Part shown: piece by piece, positions 8,029-14,676 of the stretch
Position numbering within the stretch: position 1 is the first letter of the stretch
Layout: every line of letters starts with the position of its first letter
Assembly: GCA_023387085.1 (NCBI GenBank)
Contig: JAEWIL010000258.1
Coordinates: forward strand, 1 to 23,405
Length of the DNA stretch: 23,405 bases
Reading direction: 5' to 3'
From: Pseudomonadota bacterium
GTDB lineage: Bacteria > Pseudomonadota > Alphaproteobacteria > Sphingomonadales > Sphingomonadaceae
Position numbers and translations under genes: made by a program
The notes under the pieces: model-generated
Told to the model about the DNA's origin: nothing
Database searches by the model: none
The model's input: only the letters and a program-made list of their open reading frames with translations

Positions 8029-8928
8029 TTATGGATAGCCCGGTGTTTTCGGTACTTCGGGGATCGGGATGAACTCCTCGCTGTCGCCGGGGACCAGCGG
8101 GAATTTGCGGTCTTTCCAGTCATGCTTCGCTTGCGTGATCCGGTCGCGCGACGAACTCACGAAATTCCACCAAAGGTGGCGCGGCGTGGTGAAGGCCTCG
8201 CCGCCGAGCAGCATCACGCGCGCATCGGTAGCGGCGCGCAGCGTCATCGCCTGCCCCGGCTTCAGGATATAAAGGCTGTACCGCTCGAGCGGTTCGCCAT
8301 CGAGGCTTGCATCGCCCAGCGCCACGACCACCGCGCGCTCGTCGGCGTCGGCCTCGATCGGCAAGCTCGCGCCGGCGTTCATCAATATGTCGGCATAGAT
8401 CGTCGCGCTGTGCTGGGTGGTCGGGGCCGTCGCGCCCCACAGGCTGCCCATGATGACGCGCGCCGAGACATGCCCATCCTCGACGAGCGGCAAATTTTCG
8501 GCCGCGACATGCTCGAACGCCGGATCGACCTCTTCCTTGCCGTCGGGAAGCGCCAGCCAGGTCTGCATGCCCGAAATGCCCGACCCTGTCGCCCGTTCGG
8601 CCTGCGGCGTCCGTTCCGAATGGACGATCCCGCGCCCCGCAGTCATCAGGTTGCACGCGCCCGGCCGGATCGTCGCAAAGGTGCCGAGACTGTCGCGATG
8701 ATCGATCGCGCCTTCGAAGAGATAGGTGAGCGTCGCGAGGTTGATGTGCGGGTGCGGACGCACGTCCATCCCCTGCCCGATGTCGAAATGCGCGGGACCG
8801 AACTGGTCGACGAAGATGAAGGGCCCGACCATGGTTCGCTCCTTGTCCGGCAGGGTGCGGCGGACATCGAACGCGCCGATATCGTGGGTCGAGGGGGTTA
8901 TGACAGTGAACATCGACTCGGACTCCAT
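8029..8928 (-). CDS. Pirin family protein
   Basis: Pirins are iron-binding bicupin proteins; some oxidise quercetin and others modulate metabolism or redox signalling, so the substrate cannot be assigned. The 299-aa product shows the N-cupin metal motif RPHPHINLATLTYLFEG and the second half of the site in TAGRGIVHSER, with the expected His and Glu ligands. A pirin C-terminal cupin fills about residues 170-275. Two starts are plausible: the ATG at 8928 and one 15 nt downstream at 8913. Both have a GGAG at good spacing because of a 13-nt tandem duplication here. With the longer start the gene begins 2 nt after the DUF2200 stop, so it closes a bolA-DUF2200-pirin operon. Confidence 0.93.
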   Translation of the reverse strand: MESESMFTVITPSTHDIGAFDVRRTLPDKERTMVGPFIFVDQFGPAHFDIGQGMDVRPHPHINLATLTYLFEGAIDHRDSLGTFATIRPGACNLMTAGRGIVHSERTPQAERATGSGISGMQTWLALPDGKEEVDPAFEHVAAENLPLVEDGHVSARVIMGSLWGATAPTTQHSATIYADILMNAGASLPIEADADERAVVVALGDASLDGEPLERYSLYILKPGQAMTLRAATDARVMLLGGEAFTTPRHLWWNFVSSSRDRITQAKHDWKDRKFPLVPGDSEEFIPIPEVPKTPGYP

Positions 8929-8930
8929 AC

Positions 8931-9299
8931 TCAGACTCCATCCGGCGCGGGCCTGCGCAATATTTTTTCCAGCGATTTTCCCCTGGCCAGTTCGTCGACC
9001 AGCTTGTCCAGATATCTGATCTCCCGCATCAGCGGGTCGGCGATATCCTCGACGCGCACGCCGCAGACGACGCCCCTGATCTCGCTGCGCGCCGCGTTCA
9101 GCGCAGGCGCACCGGCGAAGAATCCGGCAAAATCGGTGCCGGCGGCGAGCAGCACATCCAATTGCTGCTGGCTATAGCCGGTCAGCCAGCGGATGACCTC
9201 GTCGACCTCCGCCTTTGTCCGCCCCTTTCGTTCCGCCTTGGCAACCAGGAGCGGATAAACCTTTGCAAAGCTCATCCGATAGATGCGGTGCTCGGTCAT
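8931..9299 (-). CDS. DUF2200 domain protein
   Basis: The 122-aa product starts MTEHRIYRMSFAKVYPLLVA and continues AERKGRTKAEVDEVIRWLTGY. It then has GTDFAGFFAGAPALN and ends with a basic tail KILRRPAPDGV. This matches my memory of DUF2200, small cytosolic proteins of unknown function. I chose the ATG at 9299 because the family N-terminus begins there. It starts 7 nt after the bolA stop and ends 2 nt before the pirin start, so it is the middle gene of a three-gene operon. The chemistry is unknown; context suggests only a shared regulation with BolA and pirin, both of which are iron-linked families. Confidence 0.85.
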   Translation of the reverse strand: MTEHRIYRMSFAKVYPLLVAKAERKGRTKAEVDEVIRWLTGYSQQQLDVLLAAGTDFAGFFAGAPALNAARSEIRGVVCGVRVEDIADPLMREIRYLDKLVDELARGKSLEKILRRPAPDGV

Positions 9300-9306
9300 G
9301 CGGGGC

Positions 9307-9597
9307 TCATTCTCCGGGCGCGCGCGCCCTGATCGCGAGCGCATGGACGCGATTGCCCGGCAAGTCGCCAAGTGCCTTGTTCACCGCGCGCTGGCGCGCC
9401 ACGCGATTCATGTCCGCGAAACCCGCCCATTCGATGTCGAGGCTGAAATGCGACTCGCCGCTGCCGTCATCCCCGGCATGCCCATGATGGCTGGCGCTAT
9501 CGTTGTTGAGGGTGAAACGGGCGTCGGGAAAGGCTGCGGCCAACAGGCTCTCCATCTCTTGCTGTGCGGGACCTTTACTGTTCATGGGGTTGACCAT
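9307..9597 (-). CDS. bolA: BolA family protein
   Basis: BolA proteins bind Fe-S clusters together with monothiol glutaredoxins, and some act in transcription. The product is 92-96 aa; the ATGs at 9597 and 9585 are both possible. It has the BolA fold sequence: MESLLAAAFPDARFTLNND, then the His-rich loop SHHGHAGDDGSGESHFSLDI, then NRVARQRAVNKALGDL. The histidines in the loop and the conserved segment after it are the usual cluster-ligand region. It heads the bolA-DUF2200-pirin operon and is divergent from the J-domain gene. This bolA / J-domain / cobS / cobT cluster is a known alphaproteobacterial arrangement. Confidence 0.92.
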   Translation of the reverse strand: MVNPMNSKGPAQQEMESLLAAAFPDARFTLNNDSASHHGHAGDDGSGESHFSLDIEWAGFADMNRVARQRAVNKALGDLPGNRVHALAIRARAPGE

Positions 9598-9649
9598 AGG
9601 TCCTCGATCGCCAAATTATAAGTCCTCCCGAACCACCCGAAAGCCCGTT

Positions 9650-10243
9650 GTGCCCTCTTCCGCACGTCCGTCCCGTTTTCATGGCCGCATCCCGCGCGAG
9701 GAACCCTGCGCCGTGCCCGGCTGCCGCGAACCGGGCGAGTTTCGGGCGCCCGTTTCCTCGCATCGCTCGCCCGATGGTCCGCCGCCCTATCGCTTCCTGT
9801 GCCTCGACCATGTCCGCGAGTTCAACGCGGGCTATAATTTCTTCGAGGGCATGACCGCCGACCAGATCATGGCGGCGCAATCACCGACCGCAGGTTGGGA
9901 GACCGAGAGCCGCGCCTTTCGCGCCGCTGGGAGCGCCGACCTGCCGCCGCGCTGGGCCGATTTCAAGGACCCGATGGACGCGCTCGGCGCGCGCTTTCGC
10001 CAGCGAATGGACGAAGCGCGGCGCGAGGCCGCCAACCCGTCGCTTTCGCGCGAAGAACATGCCGCGATGCGATTGCTCGCGTTGCCCACCGATGCCGATC
10101 GCGCCGCGCTTCGCCGTCGGTACAGCGAACTCGTTCGCAAATATCACCCCGACCGCAACGGCGGCGATCGCAGTTTCGAGGCGAGACTCGGCGAGGTGGT
10201 TGCGGCATATCAGTTGCTGAGGAAGACGAAGGCGTTCGCATAG
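9650..10243 (+). CDS. Zinc-finger-like J-domain protein
   Basis: The product (197 aa from the GTG at 9650) has an N-terminal Cys/His cluster EEPCAVPGCREPGEF...FLCLDH, which looks like a small zinc-binding module. A helical middle follows, then a C-terminal J domain with the HPD motif at residues 166-168 (KYHPDRNGGD). J domains stimulate the ATPase of Hsp70/DnaK; this is not DnaJ itself, since the Gly/Phe and CxxCxGxG regions are missing. I prefer the GTG at 9650 because an earlier in-frame ATG at 9503 would overlap bolA on the other strand and the extra residues look random. The NTF2-like gene starts 10 nt after its stop. It belongs to the conserved neighbourhood upstream of cobS. Confidence 0.85.
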   Translation: MPSSARPSRFHGRIPREEPCAVPGCREPGEFRAPVSSHRSPDGPPPYRFLCLDHVREFNAGYNFFEGMTADQIMAAQSPTAGWETESRAFRAAGSADLPPRWADFKDPMDALGARFRQRMDEARREAANPSLSREEHAAMRLLALPTDADRAALRRRYSELVRKYHPDRNGGDRSFEARLGEVVAAYQLLRKTKAFA

Positions 10244-10253
10244 GAGAAGCGTG

Positions 10254-10691
10254 ATGAGCGATCTCGACGAAAGGCGTATCGAAACCGTCCGCCGCCACAT
10301 GGCGCTGGAGATCACGCACGATTGGGACGGCGTCCTCGCGACCTTCGACCATCCGCGGTACGAATTGCTGGGCCCCGGCACGGTCTTCGACGGCGAGACC
10401 GCGGTGCGGTCCTATTTCGCCGCCTCGCGCGAACCCTTTCCCGATCAGGCGAACGAAATCATCGCGATCGCCGCCGATGGGGCAACCAACACGGTCCTCG
10501 TCGAATTCTGGCTGACCGGCACGCATCTCGGTCCGCTGCGCCTTGGCCTGCGCACGATCGAGCCGACCGGCAAGGCATTCCGAATCCGGATCGCGGCGAG
10601 CTTCGAGTTCGCGCCGGGCAGCGACAAGATCGTCTGCGAGCGCCCCTATTACGACCAGTCGGCGGTGATGAGGGCGCTCGATCTGCTCTGA
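10254..10691 (+). CDS. NTF2-like / SnoaL-like domain protein
   Basis: The 145-aa product runs from MSDLDERRIETVRRHMALE through HDWDGVLATFDHPRYELLG, FDGETAVRSYFAASREPFP and a beta-rich C-terminal half. This is the helix-plus-curved-sheet layout of the NTF2-like superfamily, whose members include SnoaL cyclases, limonene epoxide hydrolases and many non-enzymatic binding proteins. GGAG at 10243-10246 precedes the ATG at 10254; the overlapping GTG at 10251 is a less likely start. It sits between the J-domain gene and cobS, on the same strand. Active-site residues cannot be assigned, so a substrate is not proposed. Confidence 0.75.
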   Translation: MSDLDERRIETVRRHMALEITHDWDGVLATFDHPRYELLGPGTVFDGETAVRSYFAASREPFPDQANEIIAIAADGATNTVLVEFWLTGTHLGPLRLGLRTIEPTGKAFRIRIAASFEFAPGSDKIVCERPYYDQSAVMRALDLL

Positions 10692-10785
10692 ATAAGGCGT
10701 TGCAAGCCGCAACCCATGACGATACCGCGACGGCGAAGCGCCCGAACGGCGGCGACTCTCCCATTTGCTACGCTGGACTTTTGCC

Positions 10786-11775
10786 ATGACCGATATCCCG
10801 AACAGCCTTCCCGACCATCACGGCTCGACGCTGCTTCCCGCGCCCGATGTCGAGGTCGATGCACGCGAGGTCTTCGGGGTCGATATCGACATGAAGGTCC
10901 CGGCATTCAGCGAGGCCGACGAGCGGGTTCCCGATCTCGACCCCGCCTATGTGTTCGATGGCGACACGACGCTCGCCATCCTTGCCGGGTTCAAGTTCAA
11001 CCGCCGCGTGATGGTTCAGGGCTATCACGGCACCGGCAAGTCGACGCACATCGAACAGGTCGCCGCGCGGCTCAAATGGCCGTGCATCCGCGTCAACCTC
11101 GACGCGCACATCAGCCGCATCGATCTGGTGGGCCGCGACGCGATCGTGCTGAAGGATGGCCAGCAGGTCACGGAATTCCGCGAAGGCCTGTTGCCGTGGG
11201 CGTTGCAGACGCCGACCGCGCTCGTTTTCGACGAATATGATGCGGGCCGTCCCGACGTGATGTTCGTGATCCAGCGCGTGCTGGAGGCGGAGGGCAAGCT
11301 GACCCTGCTCGACCAGAACCGCGTGATCCGTCCGAATCCGCATTTCCGCCTGTTCGCTACCGCGAACACCGTCGGCCTTGGCGATACGAGCGGGCTGTAT
11401 CACGGCACCCAGCAGATCAACCAGGGCCAGATGGACCGCTGGAACATCGTCGTCACGCTGAACTATCTGCCCGCCGCGACCGAAAGCGAGATCATCCTGA
11501 AGAAGGTGCCGGGCACCGACGACACGACCGTCGCCAATATGGTGAAGGTTGCCGATCTGACGCGTCAGGGCTTCATCAACGGCGACATCTCGACCGTCAT
11601 GTCGCCGCGCACGGTGATCAGCTGGGCGCAGAACGCCGCGATCTTCAACAATCTGGGCTTCGCCTTCCGCCTGTCGTTCCTGAACAAGTGCGACGAGGCC
11701 GAACGGATGATCGTCGCCGAATATTATCAGCGCGTGTTCGGCGAGGACCTGCCCGAGAGTGTGATCGGCAAGTGA
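10786..11775 (+). CDS. cobS: CobS, AAA+ (MoxR-like) subunit of a CobN-type chelatase
   Basis: CobS and CobT form the ATP-driven motor that, with CobN, inserts Co2+ into hydrogenobyrinic acid a,c-diamide. The 329-aa product has Walker A GYHGTGKS (Lys85) and Walker B ALVFDEYDAG (Asp149, Glu150). The sensor-type segment FRLFATANTVGLGDTSGLY and the family phrase QGQMDRWNIVVTLNYLP also fit. Length matches known CobS. The ATG at 10786 is the family start MTDIPNSLPDHHG. The lipoprotein gene follows after 5 nt, but cobT lies 2.9 kb further on, beyond an oppositely oriented transporter. No cobN or cobalamin biosynthesis gene is in the window, so the true partner is not shown. Confidence 0.95.
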   Translation: MTDIPNSLPDHHGSTLLPAPDVEVDAREVFGVDIDMKVPAFSEADERVPDLDPAYVFDGDTTLAILAGFKFNRRVMVQGYHGTGKSTHIEQVAARLKWPCIRVNLDAHISRIDLVGRDAIVLKDGQQVTEFREGLLPWALQTPTALVFDEYDAGRPDVMFVIQRVLEAEGKLTLLDQNRVIRPNPHFRLFATANTVGLGDTSGLYHGTQQINQGQMDRWNIVVTLNYLPAATESEIILKKVPGTDDTTVANMVKVADLTRQGFINGDISTVMSPRTVISWAQNAAIFNNLGFAFRLSFLNKCDEAERMIVAEYYQRVFGEDLPESVIGK

Positions 11776-11780
11776 GGCCG

Positions 11781-12968
11781 ATGCGCCACCTCGCGGTGGC
11801 GTCTGCGGCGCTGGCTCTCGCGGCGTGCGTCGCGCCGGTCGACTATGGCAAGGTCCGCCACGCCGCCTATGTCGCCGACCCGCGCTGCACCGCACAGGCG
11901 GGCGCGCCGGTCGATGAGGATGCGCTGCCGCTATTCTTCGTCACGAGCCGCCTTCCCGATTGCCGCGCCGACGCGATCACCTTGCTCAATCATCGTGGAG
12001 ATACGGTGCGCTACGGCCGCTTCGCCGCGCCGCGCGAAATGAATATCGGCGGCAAGAAGAAAAAGCTGCGCACGCCGATGGCGTTCCAGAACGAAGGCGA
12101 CTGGTGGCAGGCGCTGCAAGCCGAAACCGATCGCAGGCAGGGCCGCGTCCTGCTCTATGTCCATGGCTATCGCGAGACGTTCGAGACCACATCCAAAGAT
12201 GCGGCGCAGATCGCGCGCATGACCGGTTTCGACGGACCGGTGATCGAATATAGCTGGCCCTCGCAGGGCCAGGTGCTGAAATATGCGGTCGACGAGACCA
12301 ACATGTATCACGACGTCCGCCATTTCGGGGATTTCCTGCGGACGCTCGCCGACCGGCCGTGGGTCAAGGAAATCGTCATCGTGTCGCACTCGCTCGGCGC
12401 GCGGCTGGTAATCCCGGCCGTCACCACCGCCGACCGCCTGTCGCGCCGCGCCGGGCGCACGACCAATATTTCCAACCTCATCCTCGCCTCGCCCGACATC
12501 GACCGCGAAACATTCGAACGCGATATCGTCGACGATGTCCTCGCGCCCGAGCGGGTCGAGCGCGGGCGGCACATGACGATCTATGTTTCGCTACGCGACA
12601 AGGCGCTCGCCGCTTCGCGCGTGCTGCACGGTTATCCGCGGCTCGGCTCGCCCTATTGCTTCGACCCGTTCGAGGCGGCGGACCTGAAAGCCAGGGGCCT
12701 GCCCCAACGTTGCTATGTGAAGGCAGTGCCGGGCGTGACGGTGATCGACACGACCGAAGTGTCGCGCGGATCGACCGGGCACAGCAACTATCTGCGCAGC
12801 GCGGTCGCGTGCCGCGATTTCGTCGATGTCATCGCGGGCAAAAATTCGCGACCCGAGCGCGTCGCGACGGCATGGCCCCACGTCTTCCGGCTGATTGTCG
12901 ACCCGGCGGATCCCAAGCCCGACGATAATGCGATCTGTCACCGCACCGCCGACAACGAAGAGGATTGA
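11781..12968 (+). CDS. DUF900-type alpha/beta-hydrolase lipoprotein
   Basis: The 395-aa product begins MRHLAVASAALALAACVAP, a lipoprotein signal with lipobox LAAC and lipidated Cys16. Most of the protein is a DUF900-type alpha/beta hydrolase. GRVLLYVHGYRETFE forms the oxyanion region, the nucleophile Ser204 is in VSHSLGARL, Asp239 in ASPDIDRE, and His334 in STGHSNYL, giving a plausible Ser-Asp-His triad. It is therefore probably an envelope-anchored esterase or lipase-like enzyme of unknown substrate. It starts 5 nt after the cobS stop and so may be in the same transcript, although such a gene is not a known part of cobalt chelation. Its stop is 6 nt from that of a convergent 44-aa membrane protein. 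Confidence 0.88.
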   Translation: MRHLAVASAALALAACVAPVDYGKVRHAAYVADPRCTAQAGAPVDEDALPLFFVTSRLPDCRADAITLLNHRGDTVRYGRFAAPREMNIGGKKKKLRTPMAFQNEGDWWQALQAETDRRQGRVLLYVHGYRETFETTSKDAAQIARMTGFDGPVIEYSWPSQGQVLKYAVDETNMYHDVRHFGDFLRTLADRPWVKEIVIVSHSLGARLVIPAVTTADRLSRRAGRTTNISNLILASPDIDRETFERDIVDDVLAPERVERGRHMTIYVSLRDKALAASRVLHGYPRLGSPYCFDPFEAADLKARGLPQRCYVKAVPGVTVIDTTEVSRGSTGHSNYLRSAVACRDFVDVIAGKNSRPERVATAWPHVFRLIVDPADPKPDDNAICHRTADNEED

Positions 12969-12974
12969 GCCGCC

Positions 12975-13109
12975 TCAGCCGAACCCGCACATGATCGCGA
13001 AATTGGCGAGCCAGACTATGGGCCCCTCGCCCGTCCACAGCCACAGGCCGCCAACCGCAACAGCCAGGAACAGCGCGAGCGCGATCCAGTCCTGGCGCGC
13101 CAACCTCAT
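12975..13109 (-). CDS. Small membrane protein (44 aa) coupled to the MFS gene
   Basis: The ATG at 13109 overlaps the MFS transporter stop as ATGA (13109-13106). The product starts MRLARQDWIALALFLAVAVG and continues LWLWTGEGPIVWLANFAIM to GFG. It has one hydrophobic helix (about 8-25) and a second weaker hydrophobic stretch. The overlap implies translational coupling to the transporter, so it may be an accessory peptide of it. I do not recognise a family. Confidence 0.6.
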   Translation of the reverse strand: MRLARQDWIALALFLAVAVGGLWLWTGEGPIVWLANFAIMCGFG

Positions 13110-14323
13110 GCGGCCTGCGGCCGTTTGATCGGCGCGTCGGCGATGGGCAAATGAACGAGCCCCGCAAAGAGGCCGAGCGCGATGGCGAAGCCCCAGGCGA
13201 TATTGTAACTGCCGGTCGCGTCGAAGATCAGCCCCGCCATCCACGCCCCGAAGAAGCTGCCGACCTGATGGCTGAGGAAAACGATGCCATAGAGCATCGA
13301 CAGATAGCGAATGCCGAAGATGCGTCCGACGATCCCGCTCGTCAGCGGCACGGTGCCGAGCCAGAGGAAACCCATCGCGCCCGCGAATATCAACGCGCTG
13401 GCATGGCTGAGCGGCAGAAACAGGAACAGCGCGATCACCGCCGAACGCGCCACATACAGCGCCGACAGTATATATTTCTGGCGCAGCAGATCGCCCGCGC
13501 GCCCGAAGACATAGGAGCCCAAAATGTTGAACAGGCCAACGAAAGCAAGCACCTGCGCGCCGATTTCGATCCCCAGCCCCTTGTCGTCGAGATAGGCCGG
13601 CAGATGCGTCGCGATGAAGGCAAGATGAAATCCGCAAACGAAGAAACCCGCGTTGAGCAGCCAGTAGCCGCGATGCACCGCGGCCTCGCGAAGCGCTTCG
13701 CGCGCGGTCTGTTCGTCGGCTTCAAAGGTTCCCGGCGCGTCTGTCCTCCCTGCGACGCCGATCGCGAGCAACCCGCACAGCGCGACCAGGCCGGCCATGA
13801 TCCAGAGTGTCTCCTGATACCCGACGCCGCCGAGCAACATCGAGGCGAGCGGCACGACAAGGAACTGGCCGAGCGATCCGCCCGCGGTGACGACTCCAAA
13901 GGCACCGCTACGCTTTTCGGGGCTGACGACCCGGCCGACGGCGCCGAGGACCACGACAAAGGTCGTCGCCGACTGCGCCATGCCGATCAGCAGGCCAAAG
14001 CTGATGTGGAGCCCGATCGCGTCGGTCGCGAACGCTGCACCGACGAGTCCCGCCGCATAGAGCAGCGCGCCGGCGAGCACGACGCGCCCCGCGCCGTGCT
14101 TGTCGGCCAGCGCGCCGACGAACGGCTGCACCAGTCCGAACAACAGATTCTGAAGCGCCATCGCGAGACCGAAATCCGACCGGCTGATCCCGATATCGAC
14201 GCTCATCTGTGGCAGAAACAGCCCAAAGCTTTGCCGCACGCCCATCGCCAGCGTGACGATGAGGGCGGCGCAGATGATGACGATCCACGGCTTTTTCATG
14301 GGAGAGTATGTGGGAGAGACCAT
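13106..14323 (-). CDS. Major facilitator superfamily transporter
   Basis: The product (405 aa from the ATG at 14323, 397 from the ATG at 14299) is a full-length MFS protein with about 12 hydrophobic helices. The first is KPWIVIICAALIVTLAMGV and the last pair spans about 355-395. The GALADKHGAGRVVLAGALL segment is the MFS loop 2-3 motif. The N-terminal RQSFGLFLPQM and the overall pattern recall the monocarboxylate / oxalate-formate antiporter-like branch, so an organic anion substrate is my guess only. The start is uncertain because neither ATG has a good ribosome binding site. It runs opposite to cobS and cobT and separates them. Its stop overlaps the start of the 44-aa membrane protein. Confidence 0.9.
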   Translation of the reverse strand: MVSPTYSPMKKPWIVIICAALIVTLAMGVRQSFGLFLPQMSVDIGISRSDFGLAMALQNLLFGLVQPFVGALADKHGAGRVVLAGALLYAAGLVGAAFATDAIGLHISFGLLIGMAQSATTFVVVLGAVGRVVSPEKRSGAFGVVTAGGSLGQFLVVPLASMLLGGVGYQETLWIMAGLVALCGLLAIGVAGRTDAPGTFEADEQTAREALREAAVHRGYWLLNAGFFVCGFHLAFIATHLPAYLDDKGLGIEIGAQVLAFVGLFNILGSYVFGRAGDLLRQKYILSALYVARSAVIALFLFLPLSHASALIFAGAMGFLWLGTVPLTSGIVGRIFGIRYLSMLYGIVFLSHQVGSFFGAWMAGLIFDATGSYNIAWGFAIALGLFAGLVHLPIADAPIKRPQAA

Positions 14324-14330
14324 GAATCGC

Positions 14331-14381
14331 GGATGCGCCCCGCTTCCGTTTGCGTCAAGCGAGCATAGCTATGGCGCATCC
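14331..14381. promoter_or_regulatory. Inverted repeats in the MFS / cobT intergenic region (candidate operator)
   Basis: GGATGCGCC (14331-14339) and GGCGCATCC (14373-14381) are perfect 9-bp arms around a 33-nt spacer. Next to the right arm is the 10-bp palindrome CATAGCTATG (14364-14373). The block is just upstream of the MFS start, and a TTGACG (minus strand, within the spacer) could be its -35 element. No regulator gene is adjacent. Confidence 0.35.
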
Positions 14382-14442
14382 TACCCCGACTTGGTTCCCC
14401 TTTTTCGTCACCCCCGACCTGATCCCCCGTTTACCTTCACTT

Positions 14443-14535
14443 CGTCATTGCGAGGAGCGGAGCGACGCAGCGATCTCCAGCGGTCGACAAGGCAGGACGA
14501 TGGCTGGAGATTGCTTCGCTCCGCTCGCAATGACG
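14443..14535. repeat. CGTCATTGCGAG-type palindromic intergenic repeat, copy 2
   Basis: A 93-nt imperfect inverted repeat starts CGTCATTGCGAGGAGCGG and ends CCGCTCGCAATGACG, with the loop CGACAAGGCAGGACGA. Length and loop match copy 1 (7855-7947). Similarity again extends to GGATAATC past the right arm (ending about 14558). It lies in the cobT upstream region. Confidence 0.9.
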
Positions 14536-14676
14536 AAACATTGGCGAGGGGGATAATCGCCCGCACAGGGGATGCTCCTCGAGCGGGATTTCTCCCGGTC
14601 GGTCCGGGGTGACGATTGTGATAAGCCCCTTCCATCCCCTTTCTTCGCGCCCAAAAGCTGGTTAGAGCCGACTCGC

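Larger units (their letters stand above)
14324..14676. other. 353-nt non-coding spacer between MFS gene and cobT
   Basis: It holds the inverted repeats at 14331-14381, repeat copy 2 (14443-14535), and a 141-nt leader before cobT that must carry the cobT promoter. That leader contains a small hairpin CGGGA-TTTC-TCCCG, but no cobalamin riboswitch core and no clear -35/-10 pair that I can see. No convincing gene is present. Confidence 0.6.

Noticed and set aside
8122..9177. A 351-codon plus-strand frame opposite pirin and DUF2200
   Set aside because: It spans two recognised genes in the other strand and shows no family motif.
10768..11895. A 375-codon minus-strand frame opposite cobS
   Set aside because: cobS on the plus strand has Walker A and B and full family similarity; the minus frame is its mirror.
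13151..14368. A 405-codon plus-strand frame opposite the MFS transporter
   Set aside because: The protein is Arg/Glu/Gln-rich with no domain, while the minus strand gives a textbook 12-helix transporter.
14408..14635. Short frames with SSLRAERSNL- or HCEERSDAAI-like peptides
   Set aside because: These are the well-known spurious translations of the CGTCATTGCGAG repeat, not genes.
14536..14676. Possible cobalamin riboswitch in the cobT leader
   Set aside because: I could not find the B12-box core or the expected helices; only a small 5-bp hairpin is present.
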